DNA of 64,000 nucleotides from an uncultured Chitinophagaceae bacterium (GTDB lineage Bacteria; Bacteroidota; Bacteroidia; Chitinophagales; Chitinophagaceae): NCBI GenBank assembly GCA_937919945.1, contig CALESY010000153.1, positions 39,252 through 103,251 of the forward strand, in the 5' to 3' direction. Below the pieces are notes generated by a model. The model was given only the letters and a program-made list of their open reading frames with translations, did not search any database and was not told the DNA's origin. Position numbers and translations under genes: made by a program. Shown in pieces: positions 1-9,700 of the stretch (its first letter is position 1; every line of letters starts with the position of its first letter).

Positions 1-1
1 C

Positions 2-952
2 GCTATTGGTGCGGCTTATGGTGGCAGCCTCGGCGTTACCACCACATCAGGTCCGGGTATGGCATTGAAGACAGAGGCGATGGGGCTTGCAGTAATGCTG
101 GAGATACCTTTGCTGATAATAAACATACAACGTGGCGGCCCCTCAACAGGTTTGCCTACTAAAACAGAGCAGAGCGATTTACTACAGGCATATTACGGGC
201 GCAATGGTGAATGTCCTATGCCAGTGATTTCAGCATCTACACCCAGTGATTGTTTTGACGCAGTGTACGAAGCAGTGCGCATAGCTGTGCAACACATGAC
301 ACCTGTTATCTTCCTGAGCGATGGGTATATAGCCAATGGTGCTGAACCATGGCGTTTTCCGCAATCAGCAGATTTGAAGGCTATCGAGGTGAAGTTTAAA
401 ACTTCACTTGCAGAGGGCGAAGAAAAATTCATGCCATACAAGCGCGATGAAAAGTTAGTACGCCCATGGTCTGTACCTGGCTATGCGGGGCTTGAGCACC
501 GCATAGGCGGATTAGAGAAAGAAGACATTACAGGCAATATATCTTACGATGCGGAAAACCACCAGCACATGGTGAAAACCCGCGAGGCTAAGGTGGAGAT
601 GATTGCAGACTACATACCCCTGCAGACACTTGACAGCGGCCCTGAAACGGGTGATGTATTAGTGCTTGGCTGGGGCTCAACGTACGGCTCTGTAAAAAGT
701 GCTGTGAGCGAACTACAGGCAGCAGGTAAATTGGTAGCACATGCACACCTGCGCCATTTGCGACCTTTCCCTAAAAATCTGGGAGAGATGCTGCAACGCT
801 ATAAGAAAGTATTGATACCTGAAATAAACAACGGGCAGCTTATCAAAATCATTCGCGATAAATACCTTGTAGATGCTGTTGGTTTCAACAAGATAAAAGG
901 TACACCTATTACAAGGGCAGAGTTGGTGAGCGCTATTGGCGAGTTGTTGTAA
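2..952 (+). CDS. korA: 2-oxoacid:ferredoxin oxidoreductase, alpha subunit (5' end cut by window)
   Basis: Subunit of a 2-oxoacid (probably 2-oxoglutarate) ferredoxin oxidoreductase, which decarboxylates the oxoacid to an acyl-CoA and reduces ferredoxin in the cytoplasm. The reading frame is open from base 2, so the N-terminus lies outside the window. The visible part begins with AAYGGSLGVTTTSGPGMALK and continues with NIQRGGPSTGLPTKTEQSDL, both hallmarks of the KorA/PorA pyrimidine-binding domain, followed by the transketolase C-terminal-like domain (LVLGWGSTYGSVKSAVSEL, HLRHLRPFPKN). In this phylum the gene is often a gamma-alpha fusion followed directly by korB. Here the next gene, 68 bases on, is an amine oxidase. 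Substrate choice (2-oxoglutarate or another oxoacid) is inference. Confidence 0.88.
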   Translation, partial: AIGAAYGGSLGVTTTSGPGMALKTEAMGLAVMLEIPLLIINIQRGGPSTGLPTKTEQSDLLQAYYGRNGECPMPVISASTPSDCFDAVYEAVRIAVQHMTPVIFLSDGYIANGAEPWRFPQSADLKAIEVKFKTSLAEGEEKFMPYKRDEKLVRPWSVPGYAGLEHRIGGLEKEDITGNISYDAENHQHMVKTREAKVEMIADYIPLQTLDSGPETGDVLVLGWGSTYGSVKSAVSELQAAGKLVAHAHLRHLRPFPKNLGEMLQRYKKVLIPEINNGQLIKIIRDKYLVDAVGFNKIKGTPITRAELVSAIGELL

Positions 953-1020
953 TAGGGGTAAAGTCTTGTTCAGTTGTTATATCATTACACCTATATTGGT
1001 GAACACCTAATATTGGCTAT

Positions 1021-2394
1021 ATGCAACGCAGATCATTCATCAGGCAATCATTACTTGCTATTCCAGCTTTTTATATTGGTAACAGTCTTTTGTTTGCATC
1101 TTGCAGAAAAAAAGATGATTTAAAGCCAGGTAATTGGCGAGGGAAAGTGATAGTAATCGGTGCTGGTATATCGGGCATATACGCAGCCAAGCAATTAATG
1201 AATTTAGGCATTGATGTAACTATATTGGAAGCTTCAGGCATAACAGGCGGACGTATAAGAGGATTGGAAGGATTTGCAGATTTTGAAATAGAACTGGGTG
1301 CCGAAGAATTACATGGCAAACGCTCTGAGTGGTACAACATAGTAAACGGCACACCGGGTGTATCGTTTAATGAAGCATCTTCTGAAGAGTATTTTTATAT
1401 AGGCAATATGCTGAAAAGTGAAAGTGCATGGGCTGGCAACAGCATATTAACACAAGCACGCACTTTTGAAAGTACAGCAAGAAACTATAGCGGTGAGGAT
1501 AAAACTGTGTTACAACAAGCCATTGCACAGGGTATTTACCCCGATGGGTATGAAATAATTAACGCGTATCTGGGCAATGAGTATGGCGCATCTAATAATG
1601 TGTTGAGTATAAAAGGTATAGCAGAAGAAGACCAGTTGTGGGAAAGCGGGGATGATAATTATACTTTAAAATCAGGCAGCTATACAAATGTGTTGAATCA
1701 TCATTACTCAGACGTTATCAATAAAGTAAAACTAAACCACCCTGTAACGCAGATAAACTACGCAGGCAATCAAGTAACCGTTACTGCTAATGGAACCGAC
1801 TTTGTTGCTGATAGAGTTATAGTTACCGTGCCATTGGCAGTACTGCAAAGCGGGACAATACAATTCAGTCCGCAGTTACCAGATGCAAAACGAAATGCAA
1901 TCAACAAAATAGGCATGGGTACAGGCATTAAAGTGATACTAAAATTCAAGGACAGGTTTTGGGCTGCAAGTACCGGTACCATCATCGGCGGATCCAAATC
2001 TCCCGTATATTGGACTACTGGTTTGGGTAAAAGCAATACTCCATTGCTTACTGCATTTGTAATGGGCGATAAAGCACAATACCTGAGCAGCTTGGGTAAT
2101 GGCGCGACTGATATATTGCTTGCAGAGCTAGACCAGATGTATGGTAACAATGCAGCCAGCAAGGCATTTTCAGAAGCACATATTATGGACTGGGGCAAAG
2201 AACAATATATACGAGGGGCTTATTCATACGCCATAGTAGGTGGTGGCGTGAGCCAGCGTAGAGAGTTAGCAGCGTCAATAGATAATAAAATCTATTTTGC
2301 GGGAGAGGCTACCCATACTGCTGGACACAATTCTACCGTACATGGTGCGTTGGAAACAGCTGTACGTGCAGTAAATGAAATAACAATGGCATAA
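1021..2394 (+). CDS. FAD-dependent flavin monoamine oxidase, Tat/lipobox N-terminus
   Basis: Flavoprotein of the amine oxidase family (monoamine oxidase/polyamine oxidase fold), 457 residues, expected to oxidise an amine with release of hydrogen peroxide. A dinucleotide-binding motif VIVIGAGISGIYAA lies near residues 43-56 and is followed by the LEAS..TGGRI FAD signature. The C-terminal IYFAGEATHTAGHNSTVHGAL matches the flavin-contacting end of the family. The N-terminus carries a twin arginine (QRRSFIRQ) before a hydrophobic stretch that ends in LFASC, so Cys28 may be lipidated after Tat export. The physiological amine cannot be told from sequence. A bidirectional terminator follows directly. 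Confidence 0.85.
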   Translation: MQRRSFIRQSLLAIPAFYIGNSLLFASCRKKDDLKPGNWRGKVIVIGAGISGIYAAKQLMNLGIDVTILEASGITGGRIRGLEGFADFEIELGAEELHGKRSEWYNIVNGTPGVSFNEASSEEYFYIGNMLKSESAWAGNSILTQARTFESTARNYSGEDKTVLQQAIAQGIYPDGYEIINAYLGNEYGASNNVLSIKGIAEEDQLWESGDDNYTLKSGSYTNVLNHHYSDVINKVKLNHPVTQINYAGNQVTVTANGTDFVADRVIVTVPLAVLQSGTIQFSPQLPDAKRNAINKIGMGTGIKVILKFKDRFWAASTGTIIGGSKSPVYWTTGLGKSNTPLLTAFVMGDKAQYLSSLGNGATDILLAELDQMYGNNAASKAFSEAHIMDWGKEQYIRGAYSYAIVGGGVSQRRELAASIDNKIYFAGEATHTAGHNSTVHGALETAVRAVNEITMA

Positions 2395-2397
2395 AAT

Positions 2398-2421
2398 AAA
2401 AGGCTACGTTTGTAGCCTTTT
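2398..2421. terminator. Bidirectional terminator between convergent genes
   Basis: The arms AAAAGGCTAC and GTAGCCTTTT flank a 4-base loop, with A-runs on one side and T-runs on the other. It lies between the stop of the amine oxidase and the stop of the convergent TPR gene, and overlaps the latter's stop codon. Confidence 0.85.
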
Positions 2422-3841
2422 ATTTCTTCTTGTATTTGCTTATCAATTCTGTTACAGCAGTACGCCGCATATATTCAGGATTCAACTCTGTAAACACTTT
2501 TATTTTAGCAGGTGCTTCTTTCAATGCGCGCTCTAATTGTAGCATAGCTTCTTTACTCTTACCCAACTCCAATAATAAGGCAGCATGATAGTAGCGAAAA
2601 TCGGGTTTGTCTCCGCAATGCTCACGTGCAACTTCTAATTGTGTCAGGCCTTCGTCGTAATAGCCTGATGCATATAAACCTTTGATGAGTGCCACCCACG
2701 TTGTTTTATTACCCGGCTTCAGGCGTACAGCGTTCAAATAACAAACAAGTGCTTCACTTTTCGCATCCATTTCCATCAGGCAGTTACCTATTGCCATGCA
2801 GTAGGCAGCATTGTCTTTGTCAAGGTGCAAGGCAACAGAGTAAGACTTAACGGCTTTTTCCCATTGTTTTTCGCGTGCGTATGTTTCGCCTATTTTATAA
2901 AATATAGTATCGTCCTGCGGGCTTAGCTGCGATGCTTGTCTGTAGAAGTGGCGGGCACGCTGAAAGTCTTTTTGTTTTTCCCAGCAATATCCCATGGCTT
3001 CGAATATCACATCTTCAGCTTTGGCTATCTCTAAATGTTTTTCAAGCACCTCTATGGCTTTGTCGTACCATTTTAAACGCATGAAAGCATCTGCCATATT
3101 GCGATAGGCAAATTCAAACTTTTCATCTATCGCAACACAATATTCGTACGCGTCAATTGATTTTTCATATAGTTTCAAACCCTGATAAGCTGCACCAAGG
3201 TTAAACCAAGCCAATGCATTGAATGGGTCTTCTTCCGTAAGCTGTGTATGCAGTGTAGCACTTTCTTCAAGGCGTTTGGTAAAGTCTGCCCAGAAACAAA
3301 TCTTCTGCAATGCCTCTTCGTTCCGGCGGTCTATTTTTATAACACGTTTCAGGGTGTCAAATACCGCATCAAATTCTTCACACTCGTCATACACATCCGA
3401 AAGCTCCAGCAGTACTTCTATCTTTTCTTTACCTGAAAACTCATTCGATTTTTGTTCGAGCCACATAGCTGCCTGGTCGTACTTAAACTGACCGAGTAAT
3501 ATGTCTGAACGCAATAACGTAGCATCAAGATTGTTGGGATCGTTTTCTTCTACTTCGTCCAACACTTTCAAGGCTTGTCCATATTTCTGTGCCTGTGTCA
3601 GTATTTCGGCACGCAGCAGCATGATAGTTGCAGAAAAAGGATAGTATGTACCAGCGATATCGCAAGCAAGGAGTGCCTGCTCTTCATTACTGTTTTGGAA
3701 GTAAAATTCTATTACGCGCTCAAAATCTTCCTCGTCCATGATACCGGAAAATTCGCCTTTCTTCACCTGTTCGTATCGTTGCAGCAGTTCCTCCAGCGAG
3801 CCCCATTCTTCATCCAGAAAATCATCATCTTCTTCAAACAT
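2420..3841 (-). CDS. Tetratricopeptide repeat protein
   Basis: A cytoplasmic TPR protein of 473 residues without a signal peptide. It begins with a very acidic stretch (FEEDDDFLDEEW) and then runs through about ten 34-residue helical repeats. Recognisable units include ALAWFNLGAAYQGLKLYEKS, FAYRNMADAFMRLKWYDKA and TIFYKIGETYAREKQWEKA. TPR arrays serve as protein-protein binding scaffolds, and no enzymatic domain is visible. Similar acidic-headed TPR proteins are common in Bacteroidota, but the partner is unknown. The gene stands alone, with a -7/-33 type promoter just upstream and a shared terminator downstream. Confidence 0.85.
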   Translation of the reverse strand: MFEEDDDFLDEEWGSLEELLQRYEQVKKGEFSGIMDEEDFERVIEFYFQNSNEEQALLACDIAGTYYPFSATIMLLRAEILTQAQKYGQALKVLDEVEENDPNNLDATLLRSDILLGQFKYDQAAMWLEQKSNEFSGKEKIEVLLELSDVYDECEEFDAVFDTLKRVIKIDRRNEEALQKICFWADFTKRLEESATLHTQLTEEDPFNALAWFNLGAAYQGLKLYEKSIDAYEYCVAIDEKFEFAYRNMADAFMRLKWYDKAIEVLEKHLEIAKAEDVIFEAMGYCWEKQKDFQRARHFYRQASQLSPQDDTIFYKIGETYAREKQWEKAVKSYSVALHLDKDNAAYCMAIGNCLMEMDAKSEALVCYLNAVRLKPGNKTTWVALIKGLYASGYYDEGLTQLEVAREHCGDKPDFRYYHAALLLELGKSKEAMLQLERALKEAPAKIKVFTELNPEYMRRTAVTELISKYKKK

Positions 3842-3855
3842 AGCAACCGTTTTAT

Positions 3856-3884
3856 CAAAGTTAGCAAATAAAAATGCCAGTCAA
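3856..3884 (-). promoter_or_regulatory. Bacteroidota-type promoter of the TPR gene
   Basis: Read on the minus strand, TAACTTTG (3863-3856) fits the TAnnTTTG -7 box and TTG (3884-3882) the -33 element, with 18 bases between them. Transcription would start only a few bases before the ATG, giving a very short leader. Confidence 0.5.
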
Positions 3885-3935
3885 TAGACAGCAATGTTAA
3901 GGCACTGTAAAAATGCACAGGTTATTAACAATAAA

Positions 3936-3960
3936 AAAAGCCACCTAATAGGTGGCTTTT
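3936..3960 (-). terminator. Intrinsic terminator after the small lipoprotein gene
   Basis: Perfect 10-base arms AAAAGCCACC and GGTGGCTTTT around the loop TAATA, with further A/T runs. It lies just downstream of the minus-strand lipoprotein gene. Confidence 0.85.
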
Positions 3961-3981
3961 ACTACTATATAATGGAATGAT

Positions 3982-4410
3982 TTACTGTACTTTATTAGTT
4001 TGCAGTATCAGATAGCTGGTGCCAAATTCACCACTTTTATCAATCGTAAACGGACGAGTGCCATATACTGTTTGCGAGCGGATGATATCCCAACCTCGTG
4101 CAGCAAAGAAATAGTCGCCTACTTTCAGTTCTGTAAAAATAGCCATGGGCACGCCATCTACATATTTGATATTGGCAGAGTCGTCATATTTGCTGCCTGC
4201 AGGTGTAACGGCTGCATTATATTTTACATATACCCAACCGCTATCCACTTTCACACCACTGTTTTCAACTACTACACGCATAGTTGCCAGCCCGCCTTTA
4301 CCAGCCACATAAGTGGGCGTAACGTTGGAAGACTGAGGTTTGTCTTTACAAGCAAACAGGCTGATTGATAAGCCCGTAAATAGTATCGCTTTAAGCCATG
4401 CTGATTTCAT
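3982..4410 (-). CDS. Small lipoprotein of unknown function
   Basis: A 142-residue protein with a lipoprotein signal peptide ending in SISLFAC, so Cys21 should be the acylated residue. The mature part is polar and predicted to be beta-rich (GLATMRVVVENSGVKVDSGWVYVKYN). It may adopt an Ig-like or carboxypeptidase-regulatory-like sandwich that presents a short wall- or ligand-binding surface, but I do not recognise the family. A clear terminator follows it. The gene is probably a single unit, 70 bases downstream of the glycosidase gene that is transcribed in the same direction. Confidence 0.75.
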   Translation of the reverse strand: MKSAWLKAILFTGLSISLFACKDKPQSSNVTPTYVAGKGGLATMRVVVENSGVKVDSGWVYVKYNAAVTPAGSKYDDSANIKYVDGVPMAIFTELKVGDYFFAARGWDIIRSQTVYGTRPFTIDKSGEFGTSYLILQTNKVQ

Positions 4411-4480
4411 GCACTGAATTTTAACGAAAGTTGAAGATACAAAAACAGATTTTAAAATAGCTATGCTTAGGCTTATTAAA

Positions 4481-5974
4481 TTATTTAATGCTTGTTTCGG
4501 CAGGCAGGCTTGGTTTGCTCTCGTTCCATAGCCTGTCTAACGCAGTTACCACATAAGTACATTTTTTGTATTTGTTGGCGTTTACATCCAAAAATTCGGT
4601 TTCTGATAGCACTTTGATGATTTTCTCAGCATTATCAGTATTCACGGGTTCCCCATTTACAAACCTGTACACAGCATAAGTGAGTCTTCCTTTAGCACGT
4701 TCCGGCTTATTCCATCTTAAAAGTGTACCCTGATAAGATGGTATAGCTTTAACAACAGGTGCTGTAGGAGCAGTAGTGTCCAGCCATTTCATTACAGGGG
4801 GGAAAGCATTATACATATTATAACGGATAATGCTGTCTTTTATTGGTACAGTCAGTTTATCGAAGATGGATGCACTGTAAAACACATGGCTGGGGTGTTG
4901 TGCCATCTTCCTGATATCCTGCATTTGCCACATCAGTTCTCGTGTACCTACCCACGGGCCTTTGCTTGCACCAACCATACGATACACACCTAATCCATAA
5001 TATATATGCCTGCCATAACTATGTGCTTCCCACCATGGTAACAATACATCAAAAGCAGCAGCTCGGTGGTAATGTTCCCAATATAATTGCGGCAACAGAT
5101 AGTCAATCCAACCCTTACGCATCCACAGCAACACATCAGCATACAGGTCGTCATAACAAGTTTGTCCCCCACGGGTAGCAGAGCCTTCAGGGTCTTTTGA
5201 TGCATTGCGCCAAACGCCAAACGGACTGATGCCGAACTTAACATACGGCTTTGCTTGTTTGATGTTGGTATTAAGTATAGATACAAAGAGGTTTACGTTA
5301 TTGCGTCGCCAGTCGTCTTTTGACATTCCGTTTCCATAACGGTTGTATGCAGTATAGTCGCCAAACTCTTGCCCTGCTATTCTGTAAGGATAAAAATAAT
5401 CGTCAAGATGAACTGCATCTATATCATACTTCTTTACTACTTCCATTATTACGTTTGTAACATATTCCCTTGCTTCGGGTATGCCCGGGTTGATATAGGC
5501 TTTGCCACCATAATTGACAATCCAGTCGGGGTGCTTATAGGTTATATGGTCTTTAGGGTTGGGGTTTTTCTTGCTGTCTGTCAATGCTCTATAAGGATTG
5601 AACCATGCATGAAATTCCATGTTGCGTTTGTGCGCCTCATCTATCATAAACTTCAGCGGATCGTAGTAAGGAAACGGAGGCTGCCCTTGTCTGCCAGTCA
5701 AAAACCTACTCCACGGTTCTATGGTACTAGGGTAAAAAGCATCTGCTACAGGACGTACCTGTACAATCACAGCATTGCAGCCTAGTTTTTCAAGTTCATC
5801 CAATCTGTAAATGAACTCCTGTTGCTGCTGCGTTGATGGTAATCCTTGTTTGGAAGGCCAGTCGATGTTAGATACCGTTGCAATCCATGCCGCTCGAAAC
5901 TCTCGTTTAGGAGATTGCGCTGCGACCATGTGGCTGACTGATAAGAGCAAAAGCAGGTACGGGTATATCCTCAT
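4481..5974 (-). CDS. GHL10-type glycoside hydrolase-like protein (DigH/YngK family)
   Basis: Secreted protein of 497 residues with a signal peptide cleaved after about residue 19. Residues 25-340 match the glycosyl-hydrolase-like GHL10 (DUF187) family: REFRAAWIATVSNIDWPS, VIVQVRPVADAFYPS, AWFNPYRA, and an acid-rich AVHLDDYFYPY motif near residues 187-197 expected to hold catalytic acids. Residues 395-490 look like a fibronectin type III domain (PVVKAIPSYQGTLLRW, YVVTALDRLWNES). The characterised member E. coli DigH cleaves glycan strands of denuded peptidoglycan at the division site. A wall-remodelling role here is inferred from that homology. It has no obvious operon partner. Confidence 0.85.
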   Translation of the reverse strand: MRIYPYLLLLLSVSHMVAAQSPKREFRAAWIATVSNIDWPSKQGLPSTQQQQEFIYRLDELEKLGCNAVIVQVRPVADAFYPSTIEPWSRFLTGRQGQPPFPYYDPLKFMIDEAHKRNMEFHAWFNPYRALTDSKKNPNPKDHITYKHPDWIVNYGGKAYINPGIPEAREYVTNVIMEVVKKYDIDAVHLDDYFYPYRIAGQEFGDYTAYNRYGNGMSKDDWRRNNVNLFVSILNTNIKQAKPYVKFGISPFGVWRNASKDPEGSATRGGQTCYDDLYADVLLWMRKGWIDYLLPQLYWEHYHRAAAFDVLLPWWEAHSYGRHIYYGLGVYRMVGASKGPWVGTRELMWQMQDIRKMAQHPSHVFYSASIFDKLTVPIKDSIIRYNMYNAFPPVMKWLDTTAPTAPVVKAIPSYQGTLLRWNKPERAKGRLTYAVYRFVNGEPVNTDNAEKIIKVLSETEFLDVNANKYKKCTYVVTALDRLWNESKPSLPAETSIK

Positions 5975-6100
5975 CTTATGATAGTAACAGTTATGTGGCG
6001 ATAAAGAAAGATAAAATATATTATCTGTATTGTTTGCATAGCACTATAAAAAATGGCTGACTGATATACAGCCAGCCATCTGTGTTTTACAAAATGCTAT

Positions 6101-6670
6101 TTATTCTTCTGTTTTCTTTTTACGTGCTGCTTTTTTAGCAGGCTTTTCTTCGCCTTCTGCTGCAGGTTCTGCTGCTTTCTTAGCGCGAGATTTCTTGGCA
6201 GGTTTTTCTTCTTCAGCCGCTTCCACAGCTACTGTTTCTGCAACAGGTGTATCTTCTTCGGCCTGCGTAGTGCTCAGGTTTTCAAAATTAAGCAGGTCGT
6301 TTGTTTTCAATATTTCATACCATTTCAGCATTTTCTTCATGTCGCTTACGTACACACGTTCCTCGTCAAACTCAGGGAAGATGCTTTTGAAATAGCCTTT
6401 GATAGCATTGTTATCTGCCGTTTTACCGTCAATAATTTTGATGCTGCCTTCGTTGTCTTTCATTTTCTGAAACACCTCATGCAGACGCACGTTATCGCTG
6501 GTAGTATACACTTCTATACTCTCTAAAGGGGTAACATTGTGCAGGCGGGCAGATATAAATTTGGTACTGTTGTCTGCCAGATTTTTTACGATAGCACCAT
6601 CGCTTTTTGTGGCTAACAACTGAAACAAACCACCGATACCTGTTACTGCAACTATTTCTCTGTATTCCAT
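6101..6670 (-). CDS. DUF5606 domain protein with lysine/alanine-rich tail
   Basis: A 189-residue cytoplasmic protein. Its first 130 or so residues match DUF5606, a family found in Bacteroidota: EIVAVTGIGGLFQLLATKSD, then ARLHNVTPLESIEVYTTSD and LHEVFQKM. The last 50 residues are low-complexity and strongly charged, built from repeated KPAKK/AKKAA units that resemble histone-H1-like tails and may bind nucleic acid or acidic surfaces. The function of the family is unknown. Upstream lies a -7-like TATTTTTG (6701-6694, minus) that overlaps the terminator stem of the preceding gene. Confidence 0.85.
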   Translation of the reverse strand: MEYREIVAVTGIGGLFQLLATKSDGAIVKNLADNSTKFISARLHNVTPLESIEVYTTSDNVRLHEVFQKMKDNEGSIKIIDGKTADNNAIKGYFKSIFPEFDEERVYVSDMKKMLKWYEILKTNDLLNFENLSTTQAEEDTPVAETVAVEAAEEEKPAKKSRAKKAAEPAAEGEEKPAKKAARKKKTEE

Positions 6671-6688
6671 AATCTGTTTAAGTAGAAA

Positions 6689-6726
6689 GGGGGCAAAAAT
6701 AAAGGTTTTGACCTTATTTGCCCCCC
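6689..6726 (-). terminator. Imperfect GC-capped hairpin after the SprB-repeat gene
   Basis: The arms start GGGGGCAAA and end TTTGCCCCC, with AT-rich inner stem containing small bulges. It is followed on the minus strand by TTTCT. It lies between the stop of the giant surface-protein gene and the start of the DUF5606 gene, so it probably terminates the former. Confidence 0.6.
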
Positions 6727-6761
6727 GATTATCAAAAAATATTATACATTAATCTTTAGCC

Positions 6762-9700
6762 TTATCTGACAAGGATAATTGTGCCCTTGTATTCTACTTC
6801 TCTTGTACCCTTATTACCGCATATACCTTTTACATAATAATTATATGTACCTAAGTCTTGGGGTTTACCATTGTACATACCATCCCAACCGTCTCCTATT
6901 ATGCTGGTTTCAAAAACTTGCTGCCCGAAGCGGTTATAAATAGCGAAGCGCTTAAGCATAAAGTCTCCTTTAAATAAAACTTTTGCTTTATCATTCTTGC
7001 CATCTCCGTTTGGAGTGAAAGCATCAGGCACGAAGGTTTTACAACAATCATCGTACAAAACTTCGCCTCCCGATGAGTCTTTACAACTGTTGGCATCCGT
7101 TATCCATACAAAGTATTTGCCATTGGCAACGTTTCTCAACTCTTCATTTGTCAGCTGCTCATTTCCTGCCCATCTGTATTTATAAGGCATGGTGCCTCCT
7201 GTTACTTCTGCACGCACAAAACCACCATCGTCATAGCCTTCACAGTCGTTTGGTGCAACTTTTATAATAGTACTCAATTTGTCAGGTTGAGTTACTTGAA
7301 TGGTTGTGTCTTTAGTACAGTTTTTATCGTCAATAATGCGAACCCTATACTTTCCTGCTAATAAATCAAAGAACGCAGCTATGCTCACCGGCGTTCTGTT
7401 ATCTATCTGATACATCAATGGTTGAACGCCGCCTGTTACAGTAAGCTTTATTTGCCCGTCTGCAAAGCCAAAACAACTAACAGGTTTGGGGGTTGCATCT
7501 TCAACTATTATTTTGGGGTAGCCTTGTAAAGTAATAGCTGTATCGTGGGTGCAATTATTACTGTCTCTTACGCTTAATGTATACGTACCTTCAGACAGTT
7601 GGCTGAATACATTGGAAGACTGTGTGCTACCACTATTAATAGCATACAGGTATGGCATGGTACCACCTTGTGCGCTTACAACAATGGTTGCATCCTTAAA
7701 GCCCTCGCAGGTTGGCTGCGTTATTGATGGTATGTTCAACAATAATTTAGCAGGCTCTGTCAAACGCAATGCAGTATCGAGGTCGCAGTTATTTGCATCC
7801 CTGATGCGTATCATGTTTACACCTACTTTCAAACCTGTTTTTGTATTGTTAGCATTGTAAGGAAGTGCATTGGCGGCATAAGCATACGGTGTTGTGCCAC
7901 CAGTACCATTTATAACCACGCGGCCTGATGTATCGCCAAAGCATAACACGTTTTGAATATCAAGAGATTGAAACTCAAGCTTAGTAGGCTGTGTTATGGT
8001 AATTGTAGTATCTTTTGTGCAGTTGTTTGCATCTCTTATCCGGAAAGTGTAAGTACCCGCAGTCAGACCATTAAACGTATTAACAGCACTGAATGTGCCC
8101 GTACCAAGCGCGAAGCTATACGGGAAAACACCACCAAACGCATTGATGGTTACCCTACCATTTGCAAAGCCAAAACATGTTGGCGTGCTGACAGTTGCAA
8201 ACGGAACTAATAGTGTAGGTTGAGTAACGGTGACTGAAGTATCTTTTCTACAACCCAAATTGTCTCTAATGGCAACAGTATATGTACCAATGGGCAGGTT
8301 GCTGAAAGTAGATGTGCCTACGAAAGGATTGCTATTGAGTGAATAGGTGAATGGGCTTTGGCCTGACGTAGTAGCTACCACTATTGATGCATTACTATCT
8401 CCAAAGCAGCGTACATTATTTACTGTATAATTGGCGTTTACCCTAGTAGAGTCGATAATTGTAATAGTTGTATCTTTTATACACAACCTCGTATCGCGAA
8501 TATAGAAAGTATATGTGCCTGCTGCAAGCGAACTAAATGTATTAGTACTGCTAAATGGCGCAGCACCTATAGCATAGACATAGCCTGGTACACCACCGGT
8601 AACATTTACTATTACATTACCGTTATTTAAGGGTGTGCATGTAGATTGTTTTACCTGTAATGAAGGTATTATACGCGTTGGTTGGTTCATGGTTACATTG
8701 CTGTCTACAGAACAGTTATTTGCATCGCGTATCCGCAGGGTATATGTGCCAGCCGCTAAGCCTGAGAATGTAGATGAGCCTACAAAAGGGCTTGTATTAA
8801 TAGCATATGAATACGCCGTTGTACCACCCGTAGCAGTAATGGTAATGAAGCCATTTGAATTGCCATTACAAACAGGCTCAGTAATTGCTATGTTTGAAAA
8901 TGCCAGAATATTGGGTTGTGTAATAGTGATGCTGGTATCGCGTATGCAATCATTCGCATCTTTTACCCGGAAAGTATATGTGCCCGCTGCAAGACCTGTA
9001 AATACATTGGTGCCGGAAAAAGTACCGCTGCCTTGTGCATAAGTATATGGTGATACGCCCCCAACCCCTGTCATAGTAATGGTACCGTCTGACAAACCAA
9101 AGCAGGTAACATTATTTCTTACGATACTACTGGCAAGCCTTGGCGGTTGTGTAATAGTAATGGCTGTATCTAAATAACAACTATCTACATCTTTTATTCT
9201 GAATGTATGTACAGTTGCAGGCAGACTATTGAATGTACCTGAAGTACCGAATGTACCCGGATTGAGTCGGTAGAAATATGGTGCTGTACCGCTATTGCCG
9301 GTTAATGCTATAGCTCCAGTATTATCTCCATTGCACAACACATTGGTAACAACTGCAGAAGCATGAATGGCTATTGAGTCGTTGAGTACAAAATTGGAAT
9401 CTTTTGTACAATTATTTGAGTCGCGTACACGTATAAGATACGTACCCGAAAACAAACCTGAGAATGTATTGGTACTGCTAAAGCTACCTGTACCCAATGC
9501 ATATTGATATGGTGTAGTACCATTGGATGCAGTAACTGTAATAAGGCCACTGCTGAAATAGTTGCACTTGGGTTTGGTAGATACTATGCTTAGAGCAATA
9601 TCTGGCGGATTCTGTAACTGTACAGTAGTATCTTTTATACAATCGTTGGCATCTTTTATGCGCATTGTATACGAGCCCGCACTTAGGCCCGTAAATACAT

